Shown here: positions 10,444-55,926 of the stretch, in pieces
Layout: each line of letters begins with the position of its first letter
Numbering within the stretch: position 1 is the first letter of the stretch
NCBI GenBank assembly: GCA_007922225.1
Contig: ML679966.1
Coordinates: 35,654,793 to 35,718,792, forward strand
Reading direction: 5' to 3'
DNA length: 64,000 bases
Source: Emydura subglobosa
Taxonomy: Eukaryota > Chordata > Testudines > Chelidae
The notes under the pieces: generated by a model
The model's input: only the letters and a program-made list of their open reading frames with translations
The model's database searches: none
Told to the model about the DNA's origin: nothing
Program-made: the position numbers and the translations under genes

Positions 10444-11982
10444 GCCCTACCTTTTCCGTGTGTGCATCAGGGAACATCTGAGTTCAGCCTCCTGCCAGAA
10501 AGTCCGGGGAAGCGAGATGGCGGGACACACCGCTAAGTTGTTAGCATCGGCAGTTTAAGAAAGGCAGCCGGAGACTCTTCCCCCCCGGCCCCCACCAAAG
10601 CCTGCCCGCTTGCACAGAAGTGCTGAGATTGCTTTCGGCAGCCCCCCAAGCAGCGCCGGGCAGGGAGTGGGAGTCTCGGAGTTGGAGGAACGGCTGGTGG
10701 CTAGGGTGAGGAAGGAGAGAGCGGGGCCGCGGGAGGCTGGTGCCTGTGTGATGTGGCGGGGTGGATCGGCTGGATGGTGCCAGACAATGTTTTCCCAGGG
10801 GAAGAGGCAGCAGCAGATGATCCAATCTGGGTCATCAGGCTGGGCTCTGCTATAGCAGGCGCTGGAGGGGTTCCGTTTGTAGTGCTGTATTGCCCCCTAG
10901 CGGCCACTCTTATGGTTACCTCCTGAGCCCTGCAGGCGGCCACACTGTTAGGGGATGACGGCCGGATCCTGCTGTGCCTGCGTCGTACCGGCCCCCTAGG
11001 TTAGTGCCTTTGTTTCGTTTCAGTGGAGATACACTGCCGCCAAACCGGAGCAACCCACTGATGACCCAGGCGGCCTATGGTTCTTGACCCCAGCAAGGTC
11101 CACTCTAAGGGCCCGAACCTGCCACAGATCGCTCAATCCTGTGGAAGTCGATGCCAGCCTACTAGACTCGGGGGGCTGTGTCAGGGGATTCAGAGACAGG
11201 CTCAGACAAAAACAATAGGTCGGACATCGAAGGGTTCGAGGCTCACCTTCCATTTGGCTTGAGCAACCCTTTGAATTGCGGAGATCTGGCTTTTTAAAAA
11301 TGCTCTGGAAGCCGGGGAGAATTATCTTCGCTTCTATTCAGACATCATGGTTTTTAGAAATGTCCCCGGCTAAACAGCGGGTTGAGTGGAGAGAAATACG
11401 TCCGAAACGCGTTAAAGCTTCAAGAGACATGAAAGTATATTCAAAAGGGGAATTTCGGAGACTCTAAACCCCAGGGTCTCCTAGCCCTCGTCAGAAGTCA
11501 GCTTACTTTTCAATGAGGGCGCTGATTCTGTAATTGCATCAGTGTGTGCAGGGAAGGGGTACACCAGAGTCTGCCAGTATGGTTCTGACTGTAGGATTGG
11601 GGCCGTATTTGCTATCATTTGTCACCAGCTGTGTAGGCTACAAAGAGATCTTCCTACAGCAGGGTGTTTTAGATAAATGTTGGTACCAAGGAAGGCAGGA
11701 CAAAGTAAGGTGCTTTTTCAACCTTCTTTTCTTACCTCTGTATCGTACTCGTGGTCAAAACAAGGGTTTGAATGCATATTATACTTTGACGGCCTCCTGC
11801 CAAAGAGGTTTGCTTCAAAAATCAGAATTTCACAAAGACTGCCTCACTAGCGCCCACAAAAACTGGTAATTATTTTAAATGCAAACAGACAAAATCTTCT
11901 CCCCCACCCCCACCCCCATGCTCTCAAGTTCACCTTTCCTTTGTGTTTCCCACTTCATACTGTCTTTTCTTTTTAAAATTTT

Positions 11983-12101
11983 AGACCCTGATCCTGCAAT
12001 CTGATCTATAACTGGAAATCTTTATACCTGTACTGTCTCTATAAAGTCAAAGGGGCTAGGTATGGAATTTATCCCATGGATCAGACTGCAGAATCAGGGC
12101 C
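11983..12101. mobile_element. Palindromic MITE-like element, copy 1
   Basis: The ends 'gaccctgatcctgcaatctgatc' and 'ggatcagactgcagaatcagggcc' are imperfect inverted repeats around a diverged core. It resembles palindromic DNA-transposon relics that are abundant in turtles and crocodiles. Family name not assigned. Confidence 0.5.
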
Positions 12102-12195
12102 TTCAGTTGTAAGCTCTTCGGGACAGAGATTGCTGGCTGTGTGTCCTGTATAGTGCTGCATACACTGTAAGAACTTAATGCAGAGTTAGAATTGA
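12102..12195 (+). repeat. L2-type SINE tail fragment
   Basis: 'gttgtaagctcttcgggacagaga' followed by 'tgtatagtgctgcatac' matches the usual tail of MIR/CORE SINEs. It abuts the palindromic element at 11983-12101. Confidence 0.45.
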
Positions 12196-12719
12196 TATTG
12201 AATAAACTGTTACTTTTCTATGGTACAGGGGAGAGATTCAGGCCATCCTTGGTGTAAATATTTTAAAAGGTGCACTGGAGCAACCCTTTCTTTAAGAAAA
12301 AAATATTTAATTTTAAACTGCATTTTGCTAGTGTATTTTAAGGGGACAGACAAAGAAAGATTATTATTTTTGTTTTTGCTTGTTCCTTTCCTTTTAGCAT
12401 TCAGGGAAATCTTCAGAACTTGCTATTGTTCACTGTACAGAGGGTCTTGCTTTTGGGGAGTCTTATAAAGAAATGAGCCAATGACCTAGACAAGTTATAG
12501 GATGCCTTTTCCACATATTTAAATCAATCTAGCAAATCAACCTACCATTTTCATCCAATTATTTCCTTTTTCTTACCTTGCTCGAACCTTTCCTGGAAAA
12601 TCTCAAAGCTTCCCCAGAGAAGCCAGTTTTAGAGAGAACCTGCACTATAAGTATCAAATTCATTCCCAAATTAGGATAATCTCATTATGTTTCCAAAACC
12701 TGAAGAAATACTATTATTT

Positions 12720-12801
12720 GGACCTGCTTCTGCAACCGTTCACTGATATGAGTAGTCTCTGCTAGTGCTGCTGGTGTGAGTAAGCGTTGCAGGATCAAGT
12801 C
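12720..12801. mobile_element. Palindromic MITE-like element, copy 2
   Basis: 'ggacctgcttctgcaac' at the left and 'gttgcaggatcaagtc' at the right are imperfect inverted repeats of the same type as 11983-12101, with a 'gagtagtc' type centre. Confidence 0.45.
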
Positions 12802-14249
12802 TTTTTACAAAGACCTAGAGCTCATATGGAATTAAAATAATTTCCATATAAAATGACAGTTTTAAGTTGATTCATGGAGATTTGGACCCAGTTCAAATTC
12901 CATCTGCCACCATTGAGACTGACGTTCCTTTCTGCCGAAGAAATGCAGTTTGGCTGCATTAGAGTGGATCAACACTGCCATCACGAGGCCAGTTAAACGC
13001 AGGTGACTGGCATCCAATGGGAAATTAGGCTATTTTTTGTGATTTTAAAAATGGACATAAAATTCTACTTTCCTGCTGAAGGTCTTTGCCTAATTTATGA
13101 CAGTATGAAAGACACACATCCTTTTCCCCCGCCTCCCTTGGTGCCAATGGTTTCCCTCTAGTATGTGCAGAATGACTGACTGGGTCTGTCATTTTTTTCT
13201 GTATGGATTTTTCCATCAAGGTTCATAACATTTTGGATACAAATTTTGTTTTGACTTACACCATAGTCAATGGAACTACTCATGGTGGTAAGCACTTTGG
13301 AAGTGTTTGGAAGATCAAGTCCTTATGGACAAAGATTTTGATTATATCCCTTTTATTATTTCATCTAATCAAAGTCACTGTAATACTAACATTTAATCTA
13401 GACCAGTTAAAAAGAAAACATCTAAATAAATACAATTACTGCTTTACTCTATACACGCTGGTTTTTATATATATTTGGAAATTTGAGCCAGATCTAACAT
13501 TCTTTGCAAGCCTCCCAACTCCCATTATGATCAGTGAGAGTCCTAGATGTACAAGGAATGAAGGATCATACATCATAAGTCTGCATGTACTGCATGTATG
13601 CTTATGACTTGGCCCAGAACCTCAGCTGGTGTAGCTCTATTCACTCAATTTACATCGATGAGGATTTGGTCCGTGAGGTATTCTGAATTGAACCTAGTGT
13701 GTTTACTGAAGCTGACTAAATAAAAATAGATAAAATAGAGCATGGAGGGCTGGGATGGAGTAACTCTTTCTCTTTTTTGAGAAAAATTTTTTTACCCACT
13801 TTAGCAGCTGGAGCTAAATATACTTACTCCCACCAATAGTTTGCCTAAAGTATTGGCACCGAGTTAGACAAAGAGGCCAAACAAGCGTATGCAAGAACAC
13901 GCTGGCCTTAGCATTTCAGTGATCATTGGGTCTTAGACAGATGTATGACATTGTGCAATTCAGTTCAAATTGTCATCATGATGAAGAATTCTCTGTGTAT
14001 CCCTATTCTCTCTTTCTTAGTTGCTGGAGGTTGCTCTGGACTTTGCCCCATAGATTAATATGTCATTGTTGGGAGGTATCAGAGCAATAAGGTCTCAAAG
14101 AGCAACCAGTCTGGCAAAGAACATCTAGTATATCCCTACATTGGAATATTGCTGCATTAGATTGAGCTCCCGTTGGCTTTTCTGGTAGCTAAGCTGTGTG
14201 ACTATGAAGGTGCAGAGTACCATCATCACCCATATTTCCACTGAGTATT

Positions 14250-14360
14250 AGAGGGCCTGATTTCCCATGTACTTTCACTGATTGTACACCAGTGTCACTT
14301 CATTGACTTCTGTGGAATTACTCCAGATTTACATCAGTGTGAGAGGAGAATCAGAACCAA
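14250..14360. repeat. Degenerate palindromic repeat of the 'gtgtaaatc' type
   Basis: 'gggcctgatttcccatgtactttcactgattgtacacc' is partly mirrored by 'ggaattactccagatttacatcagtgtgagaggagaatcag'. Related fragments recur at 15645-15815, 24715-24815, 37040-37125, 39820-39900 and 59280-59342. These appear to be old copies of one palindromic family. Confidence 0.4.
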
Positions 14361-15988
14361 ATGGTTTCTTCATGGACTGCATTGTTTTCGATGAATAGTC
14401 CAGTGTCCTAAACTGTGGTAAGAGATCCTTCTATCTGTAAAGCAGAAGGAAACCCGGCAGACAGGATGGGTAACACTGTCTTGGGGAACCTGAACTGTTT
14501 GTAGTCAAATCAATAAGGCAGAGTATGGGAATTCTTTAACGATGTACAGTGGGTTACTTTATCTAAAGAAATACAGGATATAAATGTGATAAAAGTGAGA
14601 AAAGAGGCTGAAACCAGAGGACTTCTTTGATGTCCCAGAGTCTGTTATCAGTGGGAGGCAGATACATAAACACATGGCCATTATTGCTAATTGCAAAATC
14701 AGGCTAAATGGCTTGTCTTTGCTGGAATGCTGTCTGTTGAATTTCTGGAGCTGTTGCATATGTTCCTTTAGCTGGTAGTTTGTAAATCTTCATGTTGCCA
14801 CTATGCCACTCAAGTCCTCCACAATGTATGAAACACATTTTAGTCTGCAACACTGCTTTATATGTTTGTTTCACATGTGGCAAGAGGCAGGAAGGACCAA
14901 CTCATCTTTCATAAAGAAATATATTTCTTGGCATTCTCTGATCATTCTGTTACAAATTGTAGTTGACATATAGCTAGAAAAATCTGCATGTTTCCCCTTC
15001 ACAACATCTGCTGTTGTATTCTAGTGGTGTGAGTAGAGGATGACCAGCACCTTGACAAACTGATCACTAGCAGGGCATGCTGTCAACATTTAATTCACAT
15101 CTTAGTGGCCCATTTGTATAGTCCATATTAAATATATACTGATATTCTTGTCCCTATTGAAAACAACAGCAAAATTTGAGTAGGGACTGCAGGATTAGCC
15201 TTTGAAAATATGGACAGTTTGATTACCATAAGTTAAAATGATCTATTACATGTAGACAGAGGGTTATTTGTTGGTTATCCCTTGGACATGGTCTGCTGTC
15301 TTATGAAAATTTGCTCTGTATAGTTTAAAAGACCAGAGAACTCCAAATAATCTATTAGTCTTCATGCTGCTTGGGGAAAGAGGTACTGTAGAAACACTAC
15401 TGCAGTCGTGTGCTCCCTCTTGTGTTTTACTGGAGAGCTTCAGCATGTGTTTTAAATAGAATGTCTCTTGATCAAGGGAATTCTTGTTAAATGAAACAAA
15501 TGCATTTATTGAACAAATTAAAAAATAGAATCAGTGGGAAAATAGAACAGTAGCAGATTATGGTACTTTTTATGATAAAAAGTGCTTTTAAATGCACTTT
15601 TTCTCTCAGAATCGCTTACATCGTGTTCTAGTAGCAGTTCAAGGGCCTGATCTTGCCATCAATTACATTAACAATTGCAGCCTCACTCACTTTTGTGGAG
15701 TTACTCCGTACATACAGCAATATAACTATGGGCTCAGTTCTGCAAGGTGCTGTAGGAATTGTGGGCAGAAGGTCCTCAGCATGACTGGGCCAGAAATGCA
15801 GAATTTGGCCCAAAGTGTCCAGATTCTTTCTCTGAGAGAGCTCTGTATACCATGTACAGTATGTACTCCTAAACTGCCAATGGACAGAGTTTTAGTTGAG
15901 CCAGATCACTACAAATAGCTCATTGCTTTTATAAATCTGTTAACTGACTTTCCTTTTTCCTGGCTTTCTGTTTCAGTTGTCTGCAGTG

Positions 15989-50793
<34,805 letters not shown>

Positions 50794-51355
50794 TTCATAT
50801 GGAATCAGTGGACACCTTTGAGCTACGTAGAAAAAGAAGCTCACCATGAGATCTAAGGACTTTTTACTCCATAGAGAAAACCACTTTATTGCAATGCAAA
50901 GGATGTAAGGAAAGAAGAAATTTATTCCCAGTGCACAGAGGTCATCCTGAATATGAAAGAATGAGACATGTTGAAGTCAGCTTTTCAGTGTTGCTTTTTG
51001 CAGTACTTCAGTAGCACCTCAATATTGTTTGCAGTTTGAATAGGTAGAAGGATAAAGGCCATAAACAGACCAGTTTTGTGTTTCAAGGGCATTCATGACT
51101 CTGATGGATAGAATTCCACTGCAGCAAAACTTCACCAATGTAATTATGTAAATAACTGTCTGCTCAAGGATCTTTCGAGGGGTGCATTGAATATGTTCTA
51201 TGGACTTTAGAAGAGCTCACTCAAGATTTCTATGTACTTTGCCCCTTAATCTCAATGTCAGCTGCTGATGAACTATCATGTGAATGAAGTACATGCAAAA
51301 ACCACTTTTGAAACTTAAAGGTACTGGTACTACATAACATTTTACAGCTAATGCA

Positions 51356-51361
51356 AATAAA
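51356..51361 (+). terminator. PDGFRA: Possible proximal polyadenylation signal
   Basis: AATAAA about 560 nt after the stop codon, in A-rich surroundings. If used, it would remove the CR1 pieces, the miR-34 match and the second Pumilio site. Confidence 0.3.
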
Positions 51362-52531
51362 AGGAAATAATAATAATTAAAAAGCCTTCTATAATAGGTG
51401 TTAGAAGCCTAGTGAGTCTTTAACTATAGAAGATAGCTGTTTTCATAATACTACTACTGTTTTCAATAACACTAACTGTATAGTTTATAACTCATCGTCC
51501 TTCAGCAAAAGCACAGTTTTAAAAAACTTTAAGTAGGTAAAGAGATTTAGGATTCAAAATGTTTATATGAAACAATTGTTGTACTTGATTGTATGCAATA
51601 TGATAATGGCTCTGGTGAACTAAAACTAGTTTCACATGTAGAAGAATTTTGTGTCTTCTAAGAAGTGAAGTTAGTTTTCCAGCATCAGATGAGTGGCTTT
51701 CCTAATTAGATGTTCTAAAAGCAATTAATCATCCTTTGATTCAGTGAGGTTTTTTACATTTAAAGCTATTTTTAAACTTTTCATTAATTTACACTGTTTC
51801 CCAAGTTACTGTACAATGGAAGTATGACTAATCAATAGCAACATCATTGTTAGTGTTTAAGTAATATTTTGCACATCAATTCAAAAGAAAACTTATTTTG
51901 GGGTCAAATGTGAGGAACTGATTTGATATTTGAACTGTTCTGGAAGCAAATAAGGAAACCTTATTTCTTAGTCTGAAACTACAGATTAAATATACAGTAA
52001 TCATTTTGCAACACGTTCTTATCTTAGTTTTCAGGTTTCAATAGAAGCAGTGAAAACTGGCTCTGTTACCTCTCCTAGTTAGGGTTGGTAAAGATAATTG
52101 CTTCCAAGTGTATTGGTTACTTTGGTCTGATTCCTTCACTTAGAAGAGAGGGAGTACAAAACTTAATCCACTCTTGGTTCTGCAACATTTGTTTGTTGAC
52201 ATCATAGGTATGTAGAATGTTCTATGATTGCTGCTGAGTGATGTGTTGTTGATATGTGATGCTTTGGCAGTCTTACAGATGAAAATAAGGTACATGCCAA
52301 TTATGGGCCAAATCCTGTTTGGTGCTCATCTTTTAAACTCAGTAGGAGTTGATACTGCGTACCTCACAGGAAGTGCTCAGTACCTGACATGACACAATCA
52401 ACCTAAATGCAATCCAAATTCAAGCTTGTGTGAGAATTTTTTTTTCCTATGGCATTTGGAGGATAGATCACCAGTGAATGACTAAACAGAACAAACTGAC
52501 TGGATTCTGAATAACAAACTAAAACTAAACT

Positions 52532-52662
52532 TGGATCTCTTGATGATTACCTGTTCTGTTCATTGCCTCTGAAGCACCTGGAATTGGCCACTGTTGGAGT
52601 ACAGGATACTGGGCTAGATGGACCATTGGTCTGATCCGGTATGGTCATTCTTATGTTCTTGA
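52532..52662 (+). mobile_element. CR1 3' end inside the PDGFRA 3' UTR
   Basis: 'cttgatgattacctgttctgttcattgcctctg', 'gatactgggctagatggaccattggtctgatcc' and 'cattcttatgttcttg' are the 3' end of a turtle-type CR1, in the sense direction. Only about 130 bp remain. Confidence 0.8.
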
Positions 52663-52924
52663 AGGACCAGTTAGGCCCTCTGAAATGTTGTGCACCTACT
52701 GTTGACTTCACTTGTGCAGAGTTGTGGGTAAGCAGAGGAGAGCAAACTTTGGTCCCAAATGTAGTATTGCCATTATTACAGATAAATAAGCATGGGTCTG
52801 AATTTCAAAATGTCACATGGCTAAGGCCAAATGCAAAAGTATGCATTCATGCAGTTATGGATGCAAATCAGGCACTTGTAAACAAAAACCAGACAAATTC
52901 AAATTATAAGTAATTTGAAAAGCA

Positions 52925-52978
52925 AGCCTGTGACATATAGGAAGTCAAACTGGCCTTAAACTCTATGAATCTATGAAA
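52925..52978 (+). mobile_element. Second CR1 3' end in the 3' UTR
   Basis: 'ggaagtcaaactggccttaaactctatgaatctatgaa' matches another CR1 subfamily end, including two copies of the terminal 'ctatgaat' repeat. Confidence 0.6.
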
Positions 52979-53954
52979 CACAAATGGCCTATTTTATATT
53001 TGAAACCACAACTTTGTGTGTACAGTCACATAACTTCAAGTTTAAATTAGGCAAGCATTTTTGCATATGACCCACTTTTCATCATGTTTGAAAATCAGGC
53101 CAGGTAGGTTTAGTGATACCAAAAGATAGATCACTTAATATTCTTACGTTGTCTTCCTTTCTCTTGTTGGTTTCATTCCGAATCTCACAGCACATCTTGG
53201 GACTGGACCTATGCTTTAAATTGGAACCAAAACAAACGTTTACTGGCTATCCAGTCCCATTAGCTGCAGGTAGAAGAAACCTGAGCCGAACCTGTGGAAA
53301 AAGTGGGGCTAAGAGCAGGTGAAGGGGTCTCTCGAAGCACAGCTCATTGCAGGATTGGGGCCAGAGATACTATCCTGGAAAAAATTATCTGGATTTTAAT
53401 AGAATTGTGGGGTTGTTTTTGTTTTACATTTTCAGCATTGCAGATTTTTTTTTTTTCTTTTATGGCTTAATTTTGAGAAGCCACCAGAAGAGAAATTCCC
53501 AATTCCTTCTGAATAATGACAATCAAAACTTTCCTATGAAACACAACTTCTTATTTTGAATGGCCAATCAAATTCCTACAATTTGGTCTGCAACTTGTAA
53601 AAAATGGTCCTATTATATGATGAAAGACGTAAGATATGGTGATGTTATACATCAATATGTATATATGTATTTTTATATAGACATACTGCCAAAACATTTA
53701 TGACAAGCTGTATCACTGCCTTTGTTTATTTTTTTTAACTGTGATATAATCCACAGGCACGTTAACTGTTGCACTTTTGAATGTCCAAAAATTATATTTT
53801 AGAATAATAAAAAAAAGTAAGTTCCAAAGTGGTAGTGGCGTGAAGTGTTTGAAGAAGGGCTAACTGGTTTAAGTGACTGAAGGTACAACATATATTACAT
53901 ATGCCCCTGTTCATGTTTTGTCTTAAAACCTGTAAATTAAGATCTCTATATTTC

Positions 53955-53960
53955 AATAAA
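53955..53960 (+). terminator. PDGFRA: Distal polyadenylation signal of PDGFRA
   Basis: AATAAA in 'tttcaataaatgatatataatttaa', which closely resembles the end of the mammalian transcript as I recall it. Cleavage is expected about 10-25 nt later. Confidence 0.75.
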
Positions 53961-55734
53961 TGATATATAATTTAAGGCTATTTAGGGGTCTATATTTGCT
54001 TATTTAATGATGATCACTTGATAATGAATCAGACATGCTCAGTTTGTCAATGACATTTTGTGAATTGAGTTTTCTGTATGCCATAAAACAGCAGGGACAA
54101 AAAGTATTTTGAGCTCCACAGGAGAGAGTAGGGCAGGGGGGCTTGAATGTCACATGACATTTGAAGTACACTGTGCTTCCCCTTTAAAATGTAGCAGGTG
54201 CTCTATTGCAGTGCCTGCTGCCAACTGCAGAATACATACACAAAGGTGGAGCCTCGCTGCTCTTCCAAGATAGCAAAGCATCTCCACCTCAGGGTGCTGT
54301 GGAGCACTGGGAGGTATGGAAGGTGCCCATCTAGTTTACTTCCCAGGGGAATGCTAGGTTGGGATCCTGGCCTGCTCATCTGTGTGAGTACTGCTGAAGA
54401 AGGTAAGAAGCTTCCTGTGCTCTCCTCTTCCTCTCTACAGGGCAGCTGGACAACAGGGCACCATTTTACCTAGTATTTAAAAAAACGACAAAAAGAAAGT
54501 ACTGAAAACTGCAAGGTGGCGTCTTTACACTAGCATTCTTGAGGAATATGAGGATTAGAAGATACCACATTTAGAAGGCTGTAGCGTCACTTTCTCTGAC
54601 GATGGCTAACTTTTTGAGCTCGTTCCAGTTTCTTTTAGAACCAAATGAATGCTTCACATGGGCCTGTACTCCCACAATATGTAACTTAGTACAATTATGT
54701 GTGTTTGTTGAGAAGACTGCCCAGGCTTCAGCATTACAGCTGTCAGATTCGCTTCTTCTCTCCATGAAGTCTGTTGTAGTTTGCCGTAGATTTTGATGAA
54801 AGCTAGCTAGGGCCCAGCGGTGGGAAAATGTCAAATACAGGAATTCAGATTAGCAAGCTTAGTTTGTTGGAACAGTTGCTTCTGCCCATATTAGATGAAT
54901 TCTGAGTAGCACATCAACTCACTATTGAATCAGTTTCTCATAGAGCAACAGAACCACTTTATTTAGCTACAAACAGAGCATAGACATCCCTGACAACGTT
55001 TCAGACAGCCCCTAAATTCATGGTACAAGCAGCAGCAGCAATGGGCCTCGCTTACTTTGCTCTTGCCACAAGGGGGCTTGTCTTAACAGAATGCTGTTTA
55101 GACATATGACAATGCAAACAGGCCCGTCTGTAAGGAAGATGGGTTCACTGCAATGTATGCCTTGGCTGTATTACCCCTCCCCGTTCTATTTTCACCTTTC
55201 TGGAAATTCAGCAAATACATGTTCAAAACCAGATTTTTTTTCCCTCTTGATCTTCAGTAAAAGTTGTCTAGAACTGAACAGTAAGTCTGTTGGCAGAAAG
55301 TAATCTGCACCGTGGCCCAAATCCTTACTTATGTGAGGAGTCCCATGACTCACTTGAGTAAAGTTTTGTAGAATCAGGACCTGTTTCTAGCAGGGACTTA
55401 TGCTTTCGAGTATAAACTGGTGCTTAATCAGAGTAAAATCATCTCAACTGCCAAAAAGAAATAAGAGACTACTTGCTTTAGATTTAATAAGCACAGTACA
55501 CACATCTATTGGCACTAACCCATACATTTAAAGCTTAAAATCAGACCACACTTTTCAGCATAAATCAACTTCATGCACTCATACTCATACTGATTTAATT
55601 GCTGATAAATATACATGAGCCATAGACTTTTCCTGCAGTAATTATTAAACTGCATTACTTCTGAAAAGCGCAGTCATAAAAGATGTGTGATGTATGTTAC
55701 TCTAACTCATGGGGCAAAGATTTTGGCCAGATTT

Positions 55735-55926
55735 TAAAAGGTATTTAGGTGCCTGATGATGCACATAGGTACCTCTTGGGATTTTCAAAAGTGCATAGGT
55801 GCATAACTCCCATTAATTTCAAAAGCAGTTAGGGACCTAGGCACTTTTGAAAATCCTTCTAAGGGCTTATTTGCATATTTAGGACCTAAATATTTAAAAA
55901 AAAAAAAAAAAAAAAAAAATCTGGCC
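55735..55926. mobile_element. Palindromic MITE-like element with A24 run
   Basis: The ends 'ggccagattttaaaaggtatttaggtgcc' and 'ggacctaaatatttaaaa...tctggcc' are inverted. Nested inside, 'ggattttcaaaagtgc' pairs with 'gcacttttgaaaatcc'. An A24 run (55896-55919) has expanded within the right arm. Same family as 45401-45483. Confidence 0.65.

Larger units (their letters stand above)
7067..15976 (+). other. PDGFRA: Intron 1 (8.9 kb)
   Basis: The donor gtaagg at 7067 and acceptor tttcag ending at 15976 fit well. The first 1.1 kb is CpG-island DNA with a G13 run at 7763-7775. A T/G-rich low-complexity stretch lies at 8518-8578. Between 8.6 and 10.9 kb the DNA stays fairly GC-rich with motif clusters but no exon signal. 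From 11.9 kb on it is AT-rich and contains MITE-like and L2-tail fragments. Large first introns often carry enhancers for this gene, but nothing here proves one. Confidence 0.8.
50794..53980 (+). other. PDGFRA: PDGFRA 3' UTR
   Basis: About 3.2 kb, similar to mammalian length, ending just after AATAAA at 53955-53960. It includes Pumilio-type elements TGTAAATA (51147-51154) and TGTATATA (53658-53665), a miR-34 seed match CACTGCC (53714-53720), two CR1 3' ends (52532-52662, 52925-52978) and a proximal AATAAA (51356-51361). The exact cleavage site is not known. Confidence 0.85.

Noticed and set aside
15984..15986. CAG at 15984-15986 as the exon 2 acceptor
   Set aside because: The AG at 15976 has the better pyrimidine tract and preserves a 12-base leader before the ATG; the inner CAG would leave two bases. 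Both give the same protein.
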